Shown here piece after piece: positions 51,966 to 59,572 of a stretch of DNA of 64,000 nt. Below the pieces are notes generated by a model. The model searched no databases. It saw only the letters and a program-made list of their open reading frames with translations, and was not told the origin of the DNA. Origin of the DNA: Neobacillus massiliamazoniensis. Lineage in GTDB: Bacteria > Bacillota > Bacilli > Bacillales > Cytobacillaceae. The translations under genes were made by a program, and so were the position numbers. The stretch is from the NCBI RefSeq assembly GCF_001048695.1, contig NZ_CVRB01000002.1, positions 62,001 through 126,000 on the forward strand, read 5' to 3'. How positions within the stretch are numbered: position 1 is the stretch's first letter; every line of letters begins with the position of its first letter.

Positions 51966-52079
51966 TTGTAATGGAGTTTATATGAGTATACAATATTAAA
52001 GAAATTTCTGAAATTTTATTTTGACACCTACCAACGGGTCAAACCGTTGATATACCCACATTTTATAAGGAGGAAAAAA

Positions 52080-53015
52080 TTGAAAAAGCTTACAAAAAAT
52101 CTATTAATCTTTCTATCTGTGTTTTATCTACTTTTCATGACAGGTTGTTCACTAAAATCTGCTCCAGCAAGCTCCAACGGAATTGATAAAAAAGAAAAAA
52201 GCAAAACGACGCAAACTTTAAATAAAAGTGACGAAAAGGCAGAGACAAGTAAAGAAAATACAAATGGAGATACGAAAACAGATACTAATTCCAGTGCTGA
52301 ATCAAATAATACCACCACGAACAATCCAATTGAAATGAAAGATAATACGGAATCTATCCCCGTACTTACCTATCATTCCGTAGGAAATACAAATGGAAAT
52401 CAGCTTATTATCTCTCCGGAGCTTTTGGACAAGGAGATGCAGTGGCTGAAAGATAACGGATATACCACTCTGACTTTAGCTGAAGCATATCGTTTCTTTT
52501 CAGAAAATAAGCCGGTTCCTAAAAAATCCGTAGTTTTGACCTTTGATGATGGATATGTAGACAACTATACGCATATGTACCCTATTCTCAAGAAATATGG
52601 ATTTAAAGCCACCATCTTTGTCATAACAGATTCAGTGGACAAGAATTCAGCGTACCTTACGTCTACCCAATTAAAAGAATTAGAGTCCAATGGTATTGCG
52701 ATTGAGAGTCATACTGTCGATCATAAAAAATTGGAAACTCTATCTTATCAGAATCAATTAGAAGAAATGAAAAATTCAAAGCTATTTCTTGAGGGCCTTC
52801 TAAAAAAGAAAGTGGATTATATTGCCTATCCATTTGGTACTTACAACGATGCGACCCTTCAGGCAGCAAAAGAAGCCGGTTATACGATGGCCTTAAGTAT
52901 GGATCAGGGATGGTCCAATAAAAATAATGGAATATACAAACTGCACAGGGTATATATAAGCGCTTTTTATGATATGAATACCTTTGAAAAAAGGGTTACC
53001 AATCCTCAATATTAA
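52080..53015 (+). CDS. Polysaccharide deacetylase lipoprotein
   Basis: Start is TTG at 52080 behind AAGGAGGAAAAAA; the open frame reaches back to 52047 without a ribosome site. The 311-residue protein has a lipoprotein signal with lipobox MTGC (C23), a Ser/Thr/Asn/Lys-rich linker (about 25-95), then a NodB domain: catalytic aspartates in LTFDDGYVDNY, metal histidines in IESHTVDHKKL and the YPFGTYNDAT motif. It probably removes acetyl groups from peptidoglycan or exopolysaccharide outside the membrane. It is followed after 30 bp by a TPR lipoprotein gene. Confidence 0.92.
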   Translation: MKKLTKNLLIFLSVFYLLFMTGCSLKSAPASSNGIDKKEKSKTTQTLNKSDEKAETSKENTNGDTKTDTNSSAESNNTTTNNPIEMKDNTESIPVLTYHSVGNTNGNQLIISPELLDKEMQWLKDNGYTTLTLAEAYRFFSENKPVPKKSVVLTFDDGYVDNYTHMYPILKKYGFKATIFVITDSVDKNSAYLTSTQLKELESNGIAIESHTVDHKKLETLSYQNQLEEMKNSKLFLEGLLKKKVDYIAYPFGTYNDATLQAAKEAGYTMALSMDQGWSNKNNGIYKLHRVYISAFYDMNTFEKRVTNPQY

Positions 53016-53045
53016 TGCAGAAAACCTTATGAGGAGAATAATGAA

Positions 53046-53786
53046 ATGCGAAAACCTTTTTATTTGAGAATTTGTTTCACGATCGTTTTAACGGTATCAG
53101 TTCTTTCGATAGGTGTTTCTTGCAGCAGAAGTGAAGTAAGCACCCAAAGTCAGAACAATGCTAATAAGCAAATGACAACTCAAAATAATAAAAATAATAC
53201 TAAACAAAAGGCAGAAGCCCTGGCAAAGCATACGGAAGTCCAAAATGCTGAGCAATCGCAAGGGACTGAAGATTCACAAAAGAAAGCAGAATTGGAAAAA
53301 CAGCTTGAGGCTAAATATCAGGAAGGTTACAATGCCTTTAGAAGCCAGGAGTATTCTACGGCTATTCAAATTGAAGATGAAATTATTCAGCAGGACCCCG
53401 CCTTTTATAAGGCCTATAATGTAAAAGGCATTGCCGAATGCTTTTCAGGTAATTTTAATGGAGGCTTGGCAAACATCGATAAAAGTCTTCAATTGAAGCC
53501 TGACTATGGATATGCTTTATTTAATAAAGGACTAGCCTATGAACTGTTCGGATATTATGATGATGCCATCACATGGTATAATAAGGACCTTGAAATTGAA
53601 AACTATGTTTGGTCCTATTATGGTATTTCGAGTATTTATGGGCGGCGGGGGGACGTTGCCAATACCGTGAAATATTTAAAGCTTGCTCTGAACCTAGAGC
53701 CGGCAGTTAAAGACGTGGCAAAAACCGAGAAGGATTTTAACAACGTTCGAAACAGTAAGGAATTCCAGGCTTTAATTTCTAACTAA
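53046..53786 (+). CDS. Secreted or lipid-anchored TPR protein
   Basis: 246 residues: signal sequence (CFTIVLTVSVLSIGVSC) with a possible but atypical lipobox (GVSC, C26), a Gln/Asn/Lys-rich linker, then about three tetratricopeptide repeats (about 90-235: GYNAFRSQEYSTAIQIEDEI, GYALFNKGLAYELFGYYDDA). A scaffold role outside the membrane is likely. The spacing suggests an operon with the deacetylase, perhaps a complex that modifies a wall polymer. RBS GAGGAGAATAATGAA. Confidence 0.8.
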   Translation: MRKPFYLRICFTIVLTVSVLSIGVSCSRSEVSTQSQNNANKQMTTQNNKNNTKQKAEALAKHTEVQNAEQSQGTEDSQKKAELEKQLEAKYQEGYNAFRSQEYSTAIQIEDEIIQQDPAFYKAYNVKGIAECFSGNFNGGLANIDKSLQLKPDYGYALFNKGLAYELFGYYDDAITWYNKDLEIENYVWSYYGISSIYGRRGDVANTVKYLKLALNLEPAVKDVAKTEKDFNNVRNSKEFQALISN

Positions 53787-53875
53787 GTTCTACTGCAGCT
53801 TTCGGAGATAGTTGAAACAAATCATTGGTAAAAGGCGACAAATCCTTGGGGCGCCGGTAAGCCTGTTTAGTACAA

Positions 53876-53921
53876 AAAAAGTAACCGTTCATACTCTTTA
53901 AGTATGAGCGGTTACTTTTTT
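53876..53921. terminator. Strong bidirectional terminator
   Basis: GTAACCGTTCATACT and AGTATGAGCGGTTAC pair along 15 bp (one G-T wobble) with a short loop, preceded by seven A and followed by six T residues. Confidence 0.9.
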
Positions 53922-54063
53922 GTGTTATGTAACTTTTCCTTATTCGTCATGATTTCCCCTTTTTCAGCCAAAAGTTGTAGAAAAAGTTCAAGCTTTTTTC
54001 TGAGGGAGGTTTTGGAAGAAACCTGTATGCTTAAGACATCAAGTGATGAAGGGGAGATAAGAG

Positions 54064-54777
54064 ATGGAAAATAAAGTAGTGATGATTACTGGGGCCTCCA
54101 AAGGTTTAGGAAGAGCGTTGGCATTAGCTTTTGCAAAGGAAGGCGCCAAGCTAGCCATTTGTGCAAGATCCTCGGAAATCCTATTAAAAGTCAAAGACGA
54201 AGTGGAGAGCTTAGGTGCAGAAGTATTGGCGGTTACTGCCGATATTTCGAATTCTAGAGATGTTGAACGGTTTGTTGCGATGTCTGAAGAGGCTTATGGT
54301 CATATTGATGTTCTGATAAATAATGCCTCTATACTAGGTCCAAGTCCGATGCCGCTGCTGCTCGATTATCCCGAGGAGGATTTTGCTGAAGTGCTAAGGG
54401 TAAATACGGTTTCAACCTTTCTCGTTACAAGAAGAGTGATTCCGGGAATGCTTGAACGAAATGTTGGATCAATCATCAATGTGACATCAGAAGCCGGCAA
54501 CACCGGTTATGCAGGTTGGGGAGCATACGGGATTTCAAAATTTGCTGTTGAGGGTCTTACACAAACATGGGCAGATGAATTGAACGAAACCAATATCCGG
54601 GTCAACATGGTCGATCCCGGTGAAATGGACACAGACATGCATCAATTGGCCGTTCCAGATTGCAATTATCCATTAGCTAAGCCCGAAGATGTAGTTGATA
54701 TATTTTTATACTTGGCATCAGATAAGGCTGTAGGCATTAACGGCCAGCGATTTGCGGCACAGTCCGAGGAGGTGTGA
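54064..54777 (+). CDS. SDR-family oxidoreductase
   Basis: 237-residue short-chain dehydrogenase: dinucleotide-binding TGASKGLG (9-16), NNAS motif (ILINNAS-like VLINNASILG), catalytic serine in INVTSEAG and YGISK (Y-x-x-x-K). Substrate unknown. First gene of an apparent operon with the QueA-like, VOC and two-component genes, separated by 3 bp from the second. RBS AAGGGGAGATAAGAG. Confidence 0.92.
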   Translation: MENKVVMITGASKGLGRALALAFAKEGAKLAICARSSEILLKVKDEVESLGAEVLAVTADISNSRDVERFVAMSEEAYGHIDVLINNASILGPSPMPLLLDYPEEDFAEVLRVNTVSTFLVTRRVIPGMLERNVGSIINVTSEAGNTGYAGWGAYGISKFAVEGLTQTWADELNETNIRVNMVDPGEMDTDMHQLAVPDCNYPLAKPEDVVDIFLYLASDKAVGINGQRFAAQSEEV

Positions 54778-54780
54778 AAT

Positions 54781-55809
54781 ATGGCAATTAAAAAGTTGGA
54801 TTTTTATCTTCCTAACGACCTGAATGCATCCCTTCCACCCGAAAAACGAGGTGTGCGAAGGGACCATGTTCGGATGATGGTTTTAGACCGTACTACTGGA
54901 GAAATCAACCATGACCATTTTTTTCACTTATCCCAGTACCTTCAGACTGGCGATCTTGTTATTTTAAATAATAGCCGAACCATCCCTGCAGTTTTACATG
55001 CTGAATGGGTCAGAAGCACCGCACAACTCGCACCTAAAGTGGAGGTAAGGCTGGCAAGGCGCCGCGGTGAAGGTACTTGGGAAGCGCTCATTGTCGCTAA
55101 CCTTGTAAAAACAGGCGATCGTTTGCAGTTTTCCCCTGATTTATCTGCAATGGTACGGGCTGAAAAAGAGAATTCTCCTCTTAAGATCATTGAGTTTACA
55201 AAAAAGGGAACGGACCTTTTTAATATGATCTATGCCCTTGGTGAACCCATCCGTTATGAATATATTGAACAGCCATGGGATTTGGATTACTATCAAACAG
55301 TTTTTGCGTGCCACCCAGGTTCAGTGGAGATGCCCTCGGCTGGGAGGGCCTTCAGCTGGGAGCTCCTATTTAAATTGAAGTGCATGAACATTCAGCTAGA
55401 TTTTATCCAGATGCATACTGGATTAAGCTATTTGCTTGATGATCAGTGGCACCAGAGACCTGAGGAGAATGAGGAAGAGTATCAAATAGCTGAAGGTACA
55501 ATGGAAAAAATTCTTGAAACAAAGGCATCTGGTAAAAGAGTAATTGCAGTTGGGACGACTGTAGTCAGGGCACTTGAAACGGCAGCGATGAACGGAGCCC
55601 TATCAGGAATGACAAATTTATATATCGACAAACATTTTCCTTTAAAGATCGCTGATGGGATTATCACCGGTTTTCACGAACCAAAAGCCAGCCACCTCGA
55701 TATGCTATCTGCCTTTATATCTGAATCACTATTGCTTAATGCATACGATCAAGCAATTAAAGCCGGTTATTTATGGCATGAGTTTGGAGATATGAATCTT
55801 ATAATATGA
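54781..55809 (+). CDS. QueA-like S-adenosylmethionine:tRNA ribosyltransferase-isomerase paralogue
   Basis: 342 residues of the QueA family, which transfers the ribosyl part of SAM to 7-aminomethyl-deazaguanine in tRNA during queuosine synthesis. Family blocks: FYLPNDLNASLPPEKRGVRR, GDLVILNNSRTIPAVL, GSVEMPSAGRAFSWELL, MHTGLSYLL and VGTTVVRALETAA. Some positions differ from classical QueA as I recall it (NNSRTIPAVL where NDTRVIPARL is usual; EMPSAGR where APTAGLHF is usual). The genes around it are not queuosine genes, so it may act on another substrate. RBS GAGGAGGTGTGAAAT overlaps the end of the SDR gene. Confidence 0.82.
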   Translation: MAIKKLDFYLPNDLNASLPPEKRGVRRDHVRMMVLDRTTGEINHDHFFHLSQYLQTGDLVILNNSRTIPAVLHAEWVRSTAQLAPKVEVRLARRRGEGTWEALIVANLVKTGDRLQFSPDLSAMVRAEKENSPLKIIEFTKKGTDLFNMIYALGEPIRYEYIEQPWDLDYYQTVFACHPGSVEMPSAGRAFSWELLFKLKCMNIQLDFIQMHTGLSYLLDDQWHQRPEENEEEYQIAEGTMEKILETKASGKRVIAVGTTVVRALETAAMNGALSGMTNLYIDKHFPLKIADGIITGFHEPKASHLDMLSAFISESLLLNAYDQAIKAGYLWHEFGDMNLII

Positions 55810-55822
55810 TAGGAGGCTACCT

Positions 55823-56176
55823 ATGCGATTCCATCACTATGCCCTAGAAGTGAAAAATATAGAAGAGTCGGTCGCTTTTTATAAAAAATACTTGGGCTTT
55901 CAGGAAGAATCCAGAATGTATTTCATGGAGGAAGAAATTGTGTTTCTAACTTTGAAGGATTTCAGGTTGGAGTTACTCTCTGGTCATCAGAAAAATGAAA
56001 GATTGACTCATCTTTGTTTTGAAGTAAACCACATCCAAGATGTGATGCACCGGTTTGGTGACTATCGAAAAATAGAAGGTCCATATAAACTGGAGAATGG
56101 CTGGGAGACCGTTTTTTACGAAGGACCTAATCAAGAAATACTAGAATTTTTGCAGGTAGCCCCCCCTTTACAATAG
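55823..56176 (+). CDS. VOC-family (glyoxalase-like) protein
   Basis: 117 residues of the vicinal oxygen chelate fold: HHYALEVKNIEESVAFYKKY, then LTHLCFEVNHIQDVM and a metal-side ending GPNQEILEFLQVA. One VOC module, so probably a dimer. Metal ligands in the usual places (H4 or H5, E at about 110). Substrate not assignable. 14 bp after the QueA-like gene; RBS AGGAGGCTACCT. Confidence 0.85.
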   Translation: MRFHHYALEVKNIEESVAFYKKYLGFQEESRMYFMEEEIVFLTLKDFRLELLSGHQKNERLTHLCFEVNHIQDVMHRFGDYRKIEGPYKLENGWETVFYEGPNQEILEFLQVAPPLQ

Positions 56177-56234
56177 CAGTCTGAAAATTATAAATAAGCT
56201 ATAATAAAAATAGCAGCTTCATCGTGGAGGGGAA

Positions 56235-57359
56235 ATGTTAATGTCTGTTGAATCTAGATTTGAGGAAATCGGCATTTTAAAAGAAATAGCAGAGCTTTTA
56301 AATGAAGGAACGGATACAAAGGACGTATTGGCGGGAGTTTTAAACAGACTTCTTCAGGTGACTGGACTACAAACAGGATGGATTTTTTTAATAGATGAAA
56401 GTGGGGCGTTTCAGCTCGCAGCCGATGAAGCTTTGCCGCCTGCCCTGGCAAGTGAGAATAAGTGGAGGATGTGCCAAGGGACGTGTTGGTGTGTCAATAA
56501 ATACAACAATCACCAACTGAATAAGGCATCAAATATTATGGAATGTAAACGAATTGAAGAGGTTATTGAAGAGAAGGCTGGAGAAACATGCGGTCTGACT
56601 CATCATGCAACCGTCCCGCTCCGTGCCGGTAAGGAACGGTTCGGCATCCTAAATATCGGGTCACCTAACAAAACACATTTCGAGAAAAATGAACTCGCAT
56701 TGCTTGAAGCAGTAGCCTATCAAATAGGAACGGCTTTAAAACGAATCAAACTGACTCAGCGGGAACAAGAGACCGCGCTTGTAGCCGAGCGGAACCGTCT
56801 TGCAAGGGACCTGCACGATTCCGTTAATCAGCTGTTATTTTCCTTAAGTCTTACCGCAAGAGCCGGCATGGAAATGACCAAAAATGATGAAATAAAACAA
56901 ACCTTCAGCTATATGCAGGATTTGTCCCAGGAAGCGCTTGGTGAAATGCGTGCGCTAATTTGGCAGCTGCGGCCACTGGGATTAGAAAACGGTTTAGTAA
57001 GTGCGTTAAGAAGTTATGCGGATATGCTAGGTCTGTCGATTGAAACAAAAGTGACGGGAGCAGCCAACATCCCAGGAAAAGTAGAAGAAGCTTTGTGGCG
57101 CATCGGGCAAGAGGCGCTGGGCAATTGTAAAAAGCATTCCCAAGCCACAGAAGCATTTTTATTTTTCCATACTTCCAAAGATGGAGTTACCATGACGATT
57201 AAAGATAAGGGATGTGGGTTCCATTATGAAGAACATCTTGATATCCCCTCATTGGGATTAAAAAATATGAATTCACGAACAGCAGCGTTAAATGGAATAT
57301 TTCAATTAAAAAGCAAACCAGGAAGCGGGACAGAAATCCAGATCCACATCCCGTTCTAG
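56235..57359 (+). CDS. GAF-domain histidine kinase with a cysteine cluster (AirS/NreB-like)
   Basis: 374 residues, no membrane span. GAF domain at about 20-170 holds five cysteines: C80, C84, C86 (MCQGTCWC), C104 and C119. The kinase core is of the HisKA_3 class: phospho-acceptor H194 in RDLHDSVNQLLFSLSLTARA and a C-terminal ATPase domain (DKGCGFHYEEHLD, GLKNMNSRTAAL). AirS of Staphylococcus, a similar kinase, uses cysteines in its GAF domain to hold a [2Fe-2S] cluster that senses oxygen, so this protein may be an oxygen or redox sensor. The partner regulator follows after 12 bp. A second ATG at 56241 is an alternative start. Confidence 0.9.
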   Translation: MLMSVESRFEEIGILKEIAELLNEGTDTKDVLAGVLNRLLQVTGLQTGWIFLIDESGAFQLAADEALPPALASENKWRMCQGTCWCVNKYNNHQLNKASNIMECKRIEEVIEEKAGETCGLTHHATVPLRAGKERFGILNIGSPNKTHFEKNELALLEAVAYQIGTALKRIKLTQREQETALVAERNRLARDLHDSVNQLLFSLSLTARAGMEMTKNDEIKQTFSYMQDLSQEALGEMRALIWQLRPLGLENGLVSALRSYADMLGLSIETKVTGAANIPGKVEEALWRIGQEALGNCKKHSQATEAFLFFHTSKDGVTMTIKDKGCGFHYEEHLDIPSLGLKNMNSRTAALNGIFQLKSKPGSGTEIQIHIPF

Positions 57360-57371
57360 GAGGAAAAGCCG

Positions 57372-58013
57372 ATGAATATTCGTTTATTAATCGTAGACGA
57401 TCATCACGTTGTCAGAAGAGGCCTTGTCTTTTTTCTTCGTACACAAAAAGGTCTTGATATTATCGGGGAGGCTGCTAATGGGAAGGAAGCTGTTGAACTG
57501 GCAGAGTCACTCAAGCCTGATCTAATTCTCATGGATTTAGTGATGCCGGAAATGGACGGCATCGAGGCAACAAGGATCATTAAAAAAGCGCAACCTGACA
57601 TCAAAATTATGATGTTGACCAGTTTTTCTGATCAAGATCATGTGATTCCTGCACTTGAAGCAGGTGCTTCAGGATTCCAGTTAAAGGACATCGATCCTGA
57701 TGAACTTGTCTTTTCAATAAAAAAAATAATGAGCGGAGAAAATCAGCTCCATCCGAAAGCCACCTCCCATTTATTGGCTAATTTATCCAGTAAAAACAAT
57801 CAGAAAAAAAATCTAATTGAGGAATTAACGAAACGAGAATTAGATGTCTTAAAAGAAATTGCAAAAGGGAAAAGCAATAAAGAAATCGCCTCCTCCCTCT
57901 TTATCACTGAAAAAACAGTTAAAACGCATGTCTCAAATCTTTTGGCTAAACTTGAGCTTGCCGATCGAACACAGGCCGCCCTTTATGCGGTGAAGAATCA
58001 ATTAGTAGACTGA
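57372..58013 (+). CDS. NarL/LuxR-type response regulator
   Basis: 213 residues: receiver domain (VDDHHVVRRG acidic pair, phospho-acceptor in LILMDLVMPEMDG, lysine in FQLKDIDPDEL) and a C-terminal LuxR-type helix-turn-helix (LTKRELDVLKEIAKGKSNKE, LFITEKTVKTHVSNLLAKL). It is the partner of the GAF kinase directly upstream. Targets unknown; the upstream SDR/QueA-like/VOC genes are plausible ones. RBS CTAGGAGGAAAAGCCG. Confidence 0.94.
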   Translation: MNIRLLIVDDHHVVRRGLVFFLRTQKGLDIIGEAANGKEAVELAESLKPDLILMDLVMPEMDGIEATRIIKKAQPDIKIMMLTSFSDQDHVIPALEAGASGFQLKDIDPDELVFSIKKIMSGENQLHPKATSHLLANLSSKNNQKKNLIEELTKRELDVLKEIAKGKSNKEIASSLFITEKTVKTHVSNLLAKLELADRTQAALYAVKNQLVD

Positions 58014-58067
58014 AATCAGCTCCCAAAAAGTTCCCTTACAGTAGGTAACTTTTTAGGAGCTGATTTT
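58013..58067 (+). terminator. Intrinsic terminator after the two-component operon
   Basis: AAATCAGCTCC and GGAGCTGATTT arms, with inner AAAAAGTT/AACTTTTT pairing, form a long stem beginning at the stop codon region. Confidence 0.85.
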
Positions 58068-58177
58068 AAGAATAGTAATGGAAAAATGTGACCGAAACCA
58101 TCAGGCTTCGTGAGTGCAAGACAGTTTTTTTTCAAACATTCAAGCAATCCTGCAGCTTAATTCACCTATTTGGAATT

Positions 58178-58573
58178 CTATTTTGCATTCTTATCTGGTT
58201 GATGAATTCCAAGTATATTCCCTTCGGTATCAATATAGTATCCTTGCCACGCCATTCCAGGCAGGGCGTATTTGGGCATTGCGACTTTGCCACCATTCTC
58301 CAAAATTTTAGTTTCCGTTAAATCGTAGTTTTCCACTCCCATTGTACAAACATATGCGTTTAACGCCTGATTTGTTTCTGGAGAAGCACTTTGACGCTGC
58401 ATCAAAGCACCATTGATTCCTGGTTCGTTTTCGTTGCCAGTCACTGCTCCAAAGTAAGGCATTCCTGCATACTCACTCCAATCTTGAAATGACCATCCAA
58501 ATACCTCTCCATAAAACTTCTTTGCCCGTTCCATGTCATTCACATGGATTTCGAAATGAACTAATCTTCCCAT
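58178..58573 (-). CDS. VOC-family protein (glyoxalase/bleomycin-resistance type)
   Basis: 131 residues: HFEIHVNDMERAKKFYGEVF with the first metal histidine, WSEYAGMPYFGAVT, and the closing DTEGNILGIHQPDKNAK. Typical of the small VOC proteins annotated as glyoxalase-like. Stands alone between the terminator and the Lin0512 gene. RBS TTGGGAGGTAATT before ATG at 58573. Substrate unknown. Confidence 0.9.
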   Translation of the reverse strand: MGRLVHFEIHVNDMERAKKFYGEVFGWSFQDWSEYAGMPYFGAVTGNENEPGINGALMQRQSASPETNQALNAYVCTMGVENYDLTETKILENGGKVAMPKYALPGMAWQGYYIDTEGNILGIHQPDKNAK

Positions 58574-58812
58574 AATTACCTCCCAATTTTTTAAAAAATT
58601 TCTCCTTAAATCATCTTTTTTTTCGCTTCCAATTCCCTCACTATTATCGTTAGGGATATGGTAAAATATTCAATTATTATAATTATATATTATTTTTAGT
58701 TGCGATTACTAGCTTTGCTCTCTATATTGACGTGTGTTTTCTTTCGTCCCATTTATCTAAAACGATGTTTTTTTGGTAAAATATTATCAATAACAAAATA
58801 AGAGGTGTGTAA

Positions 58813-59175
58813 ATGATGGAAAAATTGATGTTTATTGAAACAGGGATGGGAATTGATGTTCACGGTCAAAATATTACGAAAGCAGCTATTCGCGCAGTAA
58901 AAAATGCCATTCACTTTAATTCGATGCCTGGCATCCGATCTGTCCTTCCGGGAAATAGCTTAGACAATATGGTCGTAAATGTAAAACTGGCAGTTCCTTG
59001 TGATAAGGAAAAACTGGATATCGATGCTGTAAAAGAGGCTTTACCTTTTGGAAAAGTAACGGTGGAAGTTATGGACGGAGGAATGCTGACAACAAGCGGA
59101 ATTGTCCTCGAGGAAAAAGGCGATAAAAATGATTTGATGTATGTCGTTGTCGCATCAGTCGAAGTTGGCTATTAA
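58813..59175 (+). CDS. Lin0512-family protein
   Basis: 120 residues matching the Lin0512 family as I know it: an N-terminal FIETGMGIDVHGQNITKAAI, a helix AVKNAIHFNSMPGIRSVLP, and alternating strands (NMVVNVKLAVPCDKEKLD, KVTVEVMDGGMLTTSG, YVVVASVEVGY). Function unknown; the repeated strand-helix pattern suggests a ring-forming or chorismate-mutase-like fold. Two ATGs lie in tandem at the start; RBS AGAGGTGTGTAA. Just upstream of the PyrR leader but probably a separate transcript. Confidence 0.85.
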   Translation: MMEKLMFIETGMGIDVHGQNITKAAIRAVKNAIHFNSMPGIRSVLPGNSLDNMVVNVKLAVPCDKEKLDIDAVKEALPFGKVTVEVMDGGMLTTSGIVLEEKGDKNDLMYVVVASVEVGY

Positions 59176-59350
59176 TAGTTAAAAATCATTCAAAAGTCAA
59201 CTTCTACAGGGGAGTGTCGGCCTACCGATTTAGTGGAATTACATCATCATCTTCAGTAATTTATTTTTAAAAAACTCCTGGTTATGAACTTTTTCTGTAT
59301 CTCGTTATTGAACCACATAAGCAAACATGCTAGTATAATTAGTAATATTC

Positions 59351-59382
59351 CTTTTAAATCAGTCCAGAGAGACTGAAAAGGG
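59351..59382 (+). promoter_or_regulatory. PyrR-binding hairpin (anti-antiterminator) in the MFS leader
   Basis: CCTTTT pairs with AAAAGG, an AAAT bulge follows, CAGTC pairs with GACTG, and the loop is CAGAGA: this is the PyrR binding loop, with the consensus TCCAGAGAGACT. PyrR with UMP binds such hairpins and favours the downstream terminator. The 3' arm AAAAGGGC can instead pair with GCCCTTTT of the terminator, giving the antiterminator. Confidence 0.9.
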
Positions 59383-59413
59383 CGAGTAATCTTGAAATAG
59401 GTTTAGTTTGCCC

Positions 59414-59445
59414 ATGCCCTTTTGTCCTCTGTGACAAAAGGGCAT
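59414..59445 (+). terminator. PyrR-controlled attenuator terminator
   Basis: ATGCCCTTTTGTC and GACAAAAGGGCAT form a perfect 13-bp stem with a 6-nt loop, followed by TTTTAGTTTTG. Its 5' arm is the partner of the antiterminator sequence at 59376-59383, so the two structures exclude each other. Confidence 0.9.
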
Positions 59446-59463
59446 TTTTAGTTTTGCGCAGTA

Positions 59464-59499
59464 CTCTTTTTAACGTAGTCCTGTGAGGCTTGAAAAGAG
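59464..59499 (+). promoter_or_regulatory. Second PyrR-type hairpin upstream of the MFS gene
   Basis: CTCTTTT pairs with AAAAGAG, AGTC with GGCT, loop CTGTGA, similar to the first site (TCCTGTGAGGCT against TCCAGAGAGACT). No terminator with a T-run follows. The sequence AGAGAATGGA after it can pair with TCCATTC about 25 nt on. It may be a degenerate second attenuator. Confidence 0.7.
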
Positions 59500-59572
59500 A
59501 ATGGAAGATTATTCAATTGAATTAACCGATCCATTCCCTTCAAAACATTTGAAAAAAACTGGAGGGCAAAAA

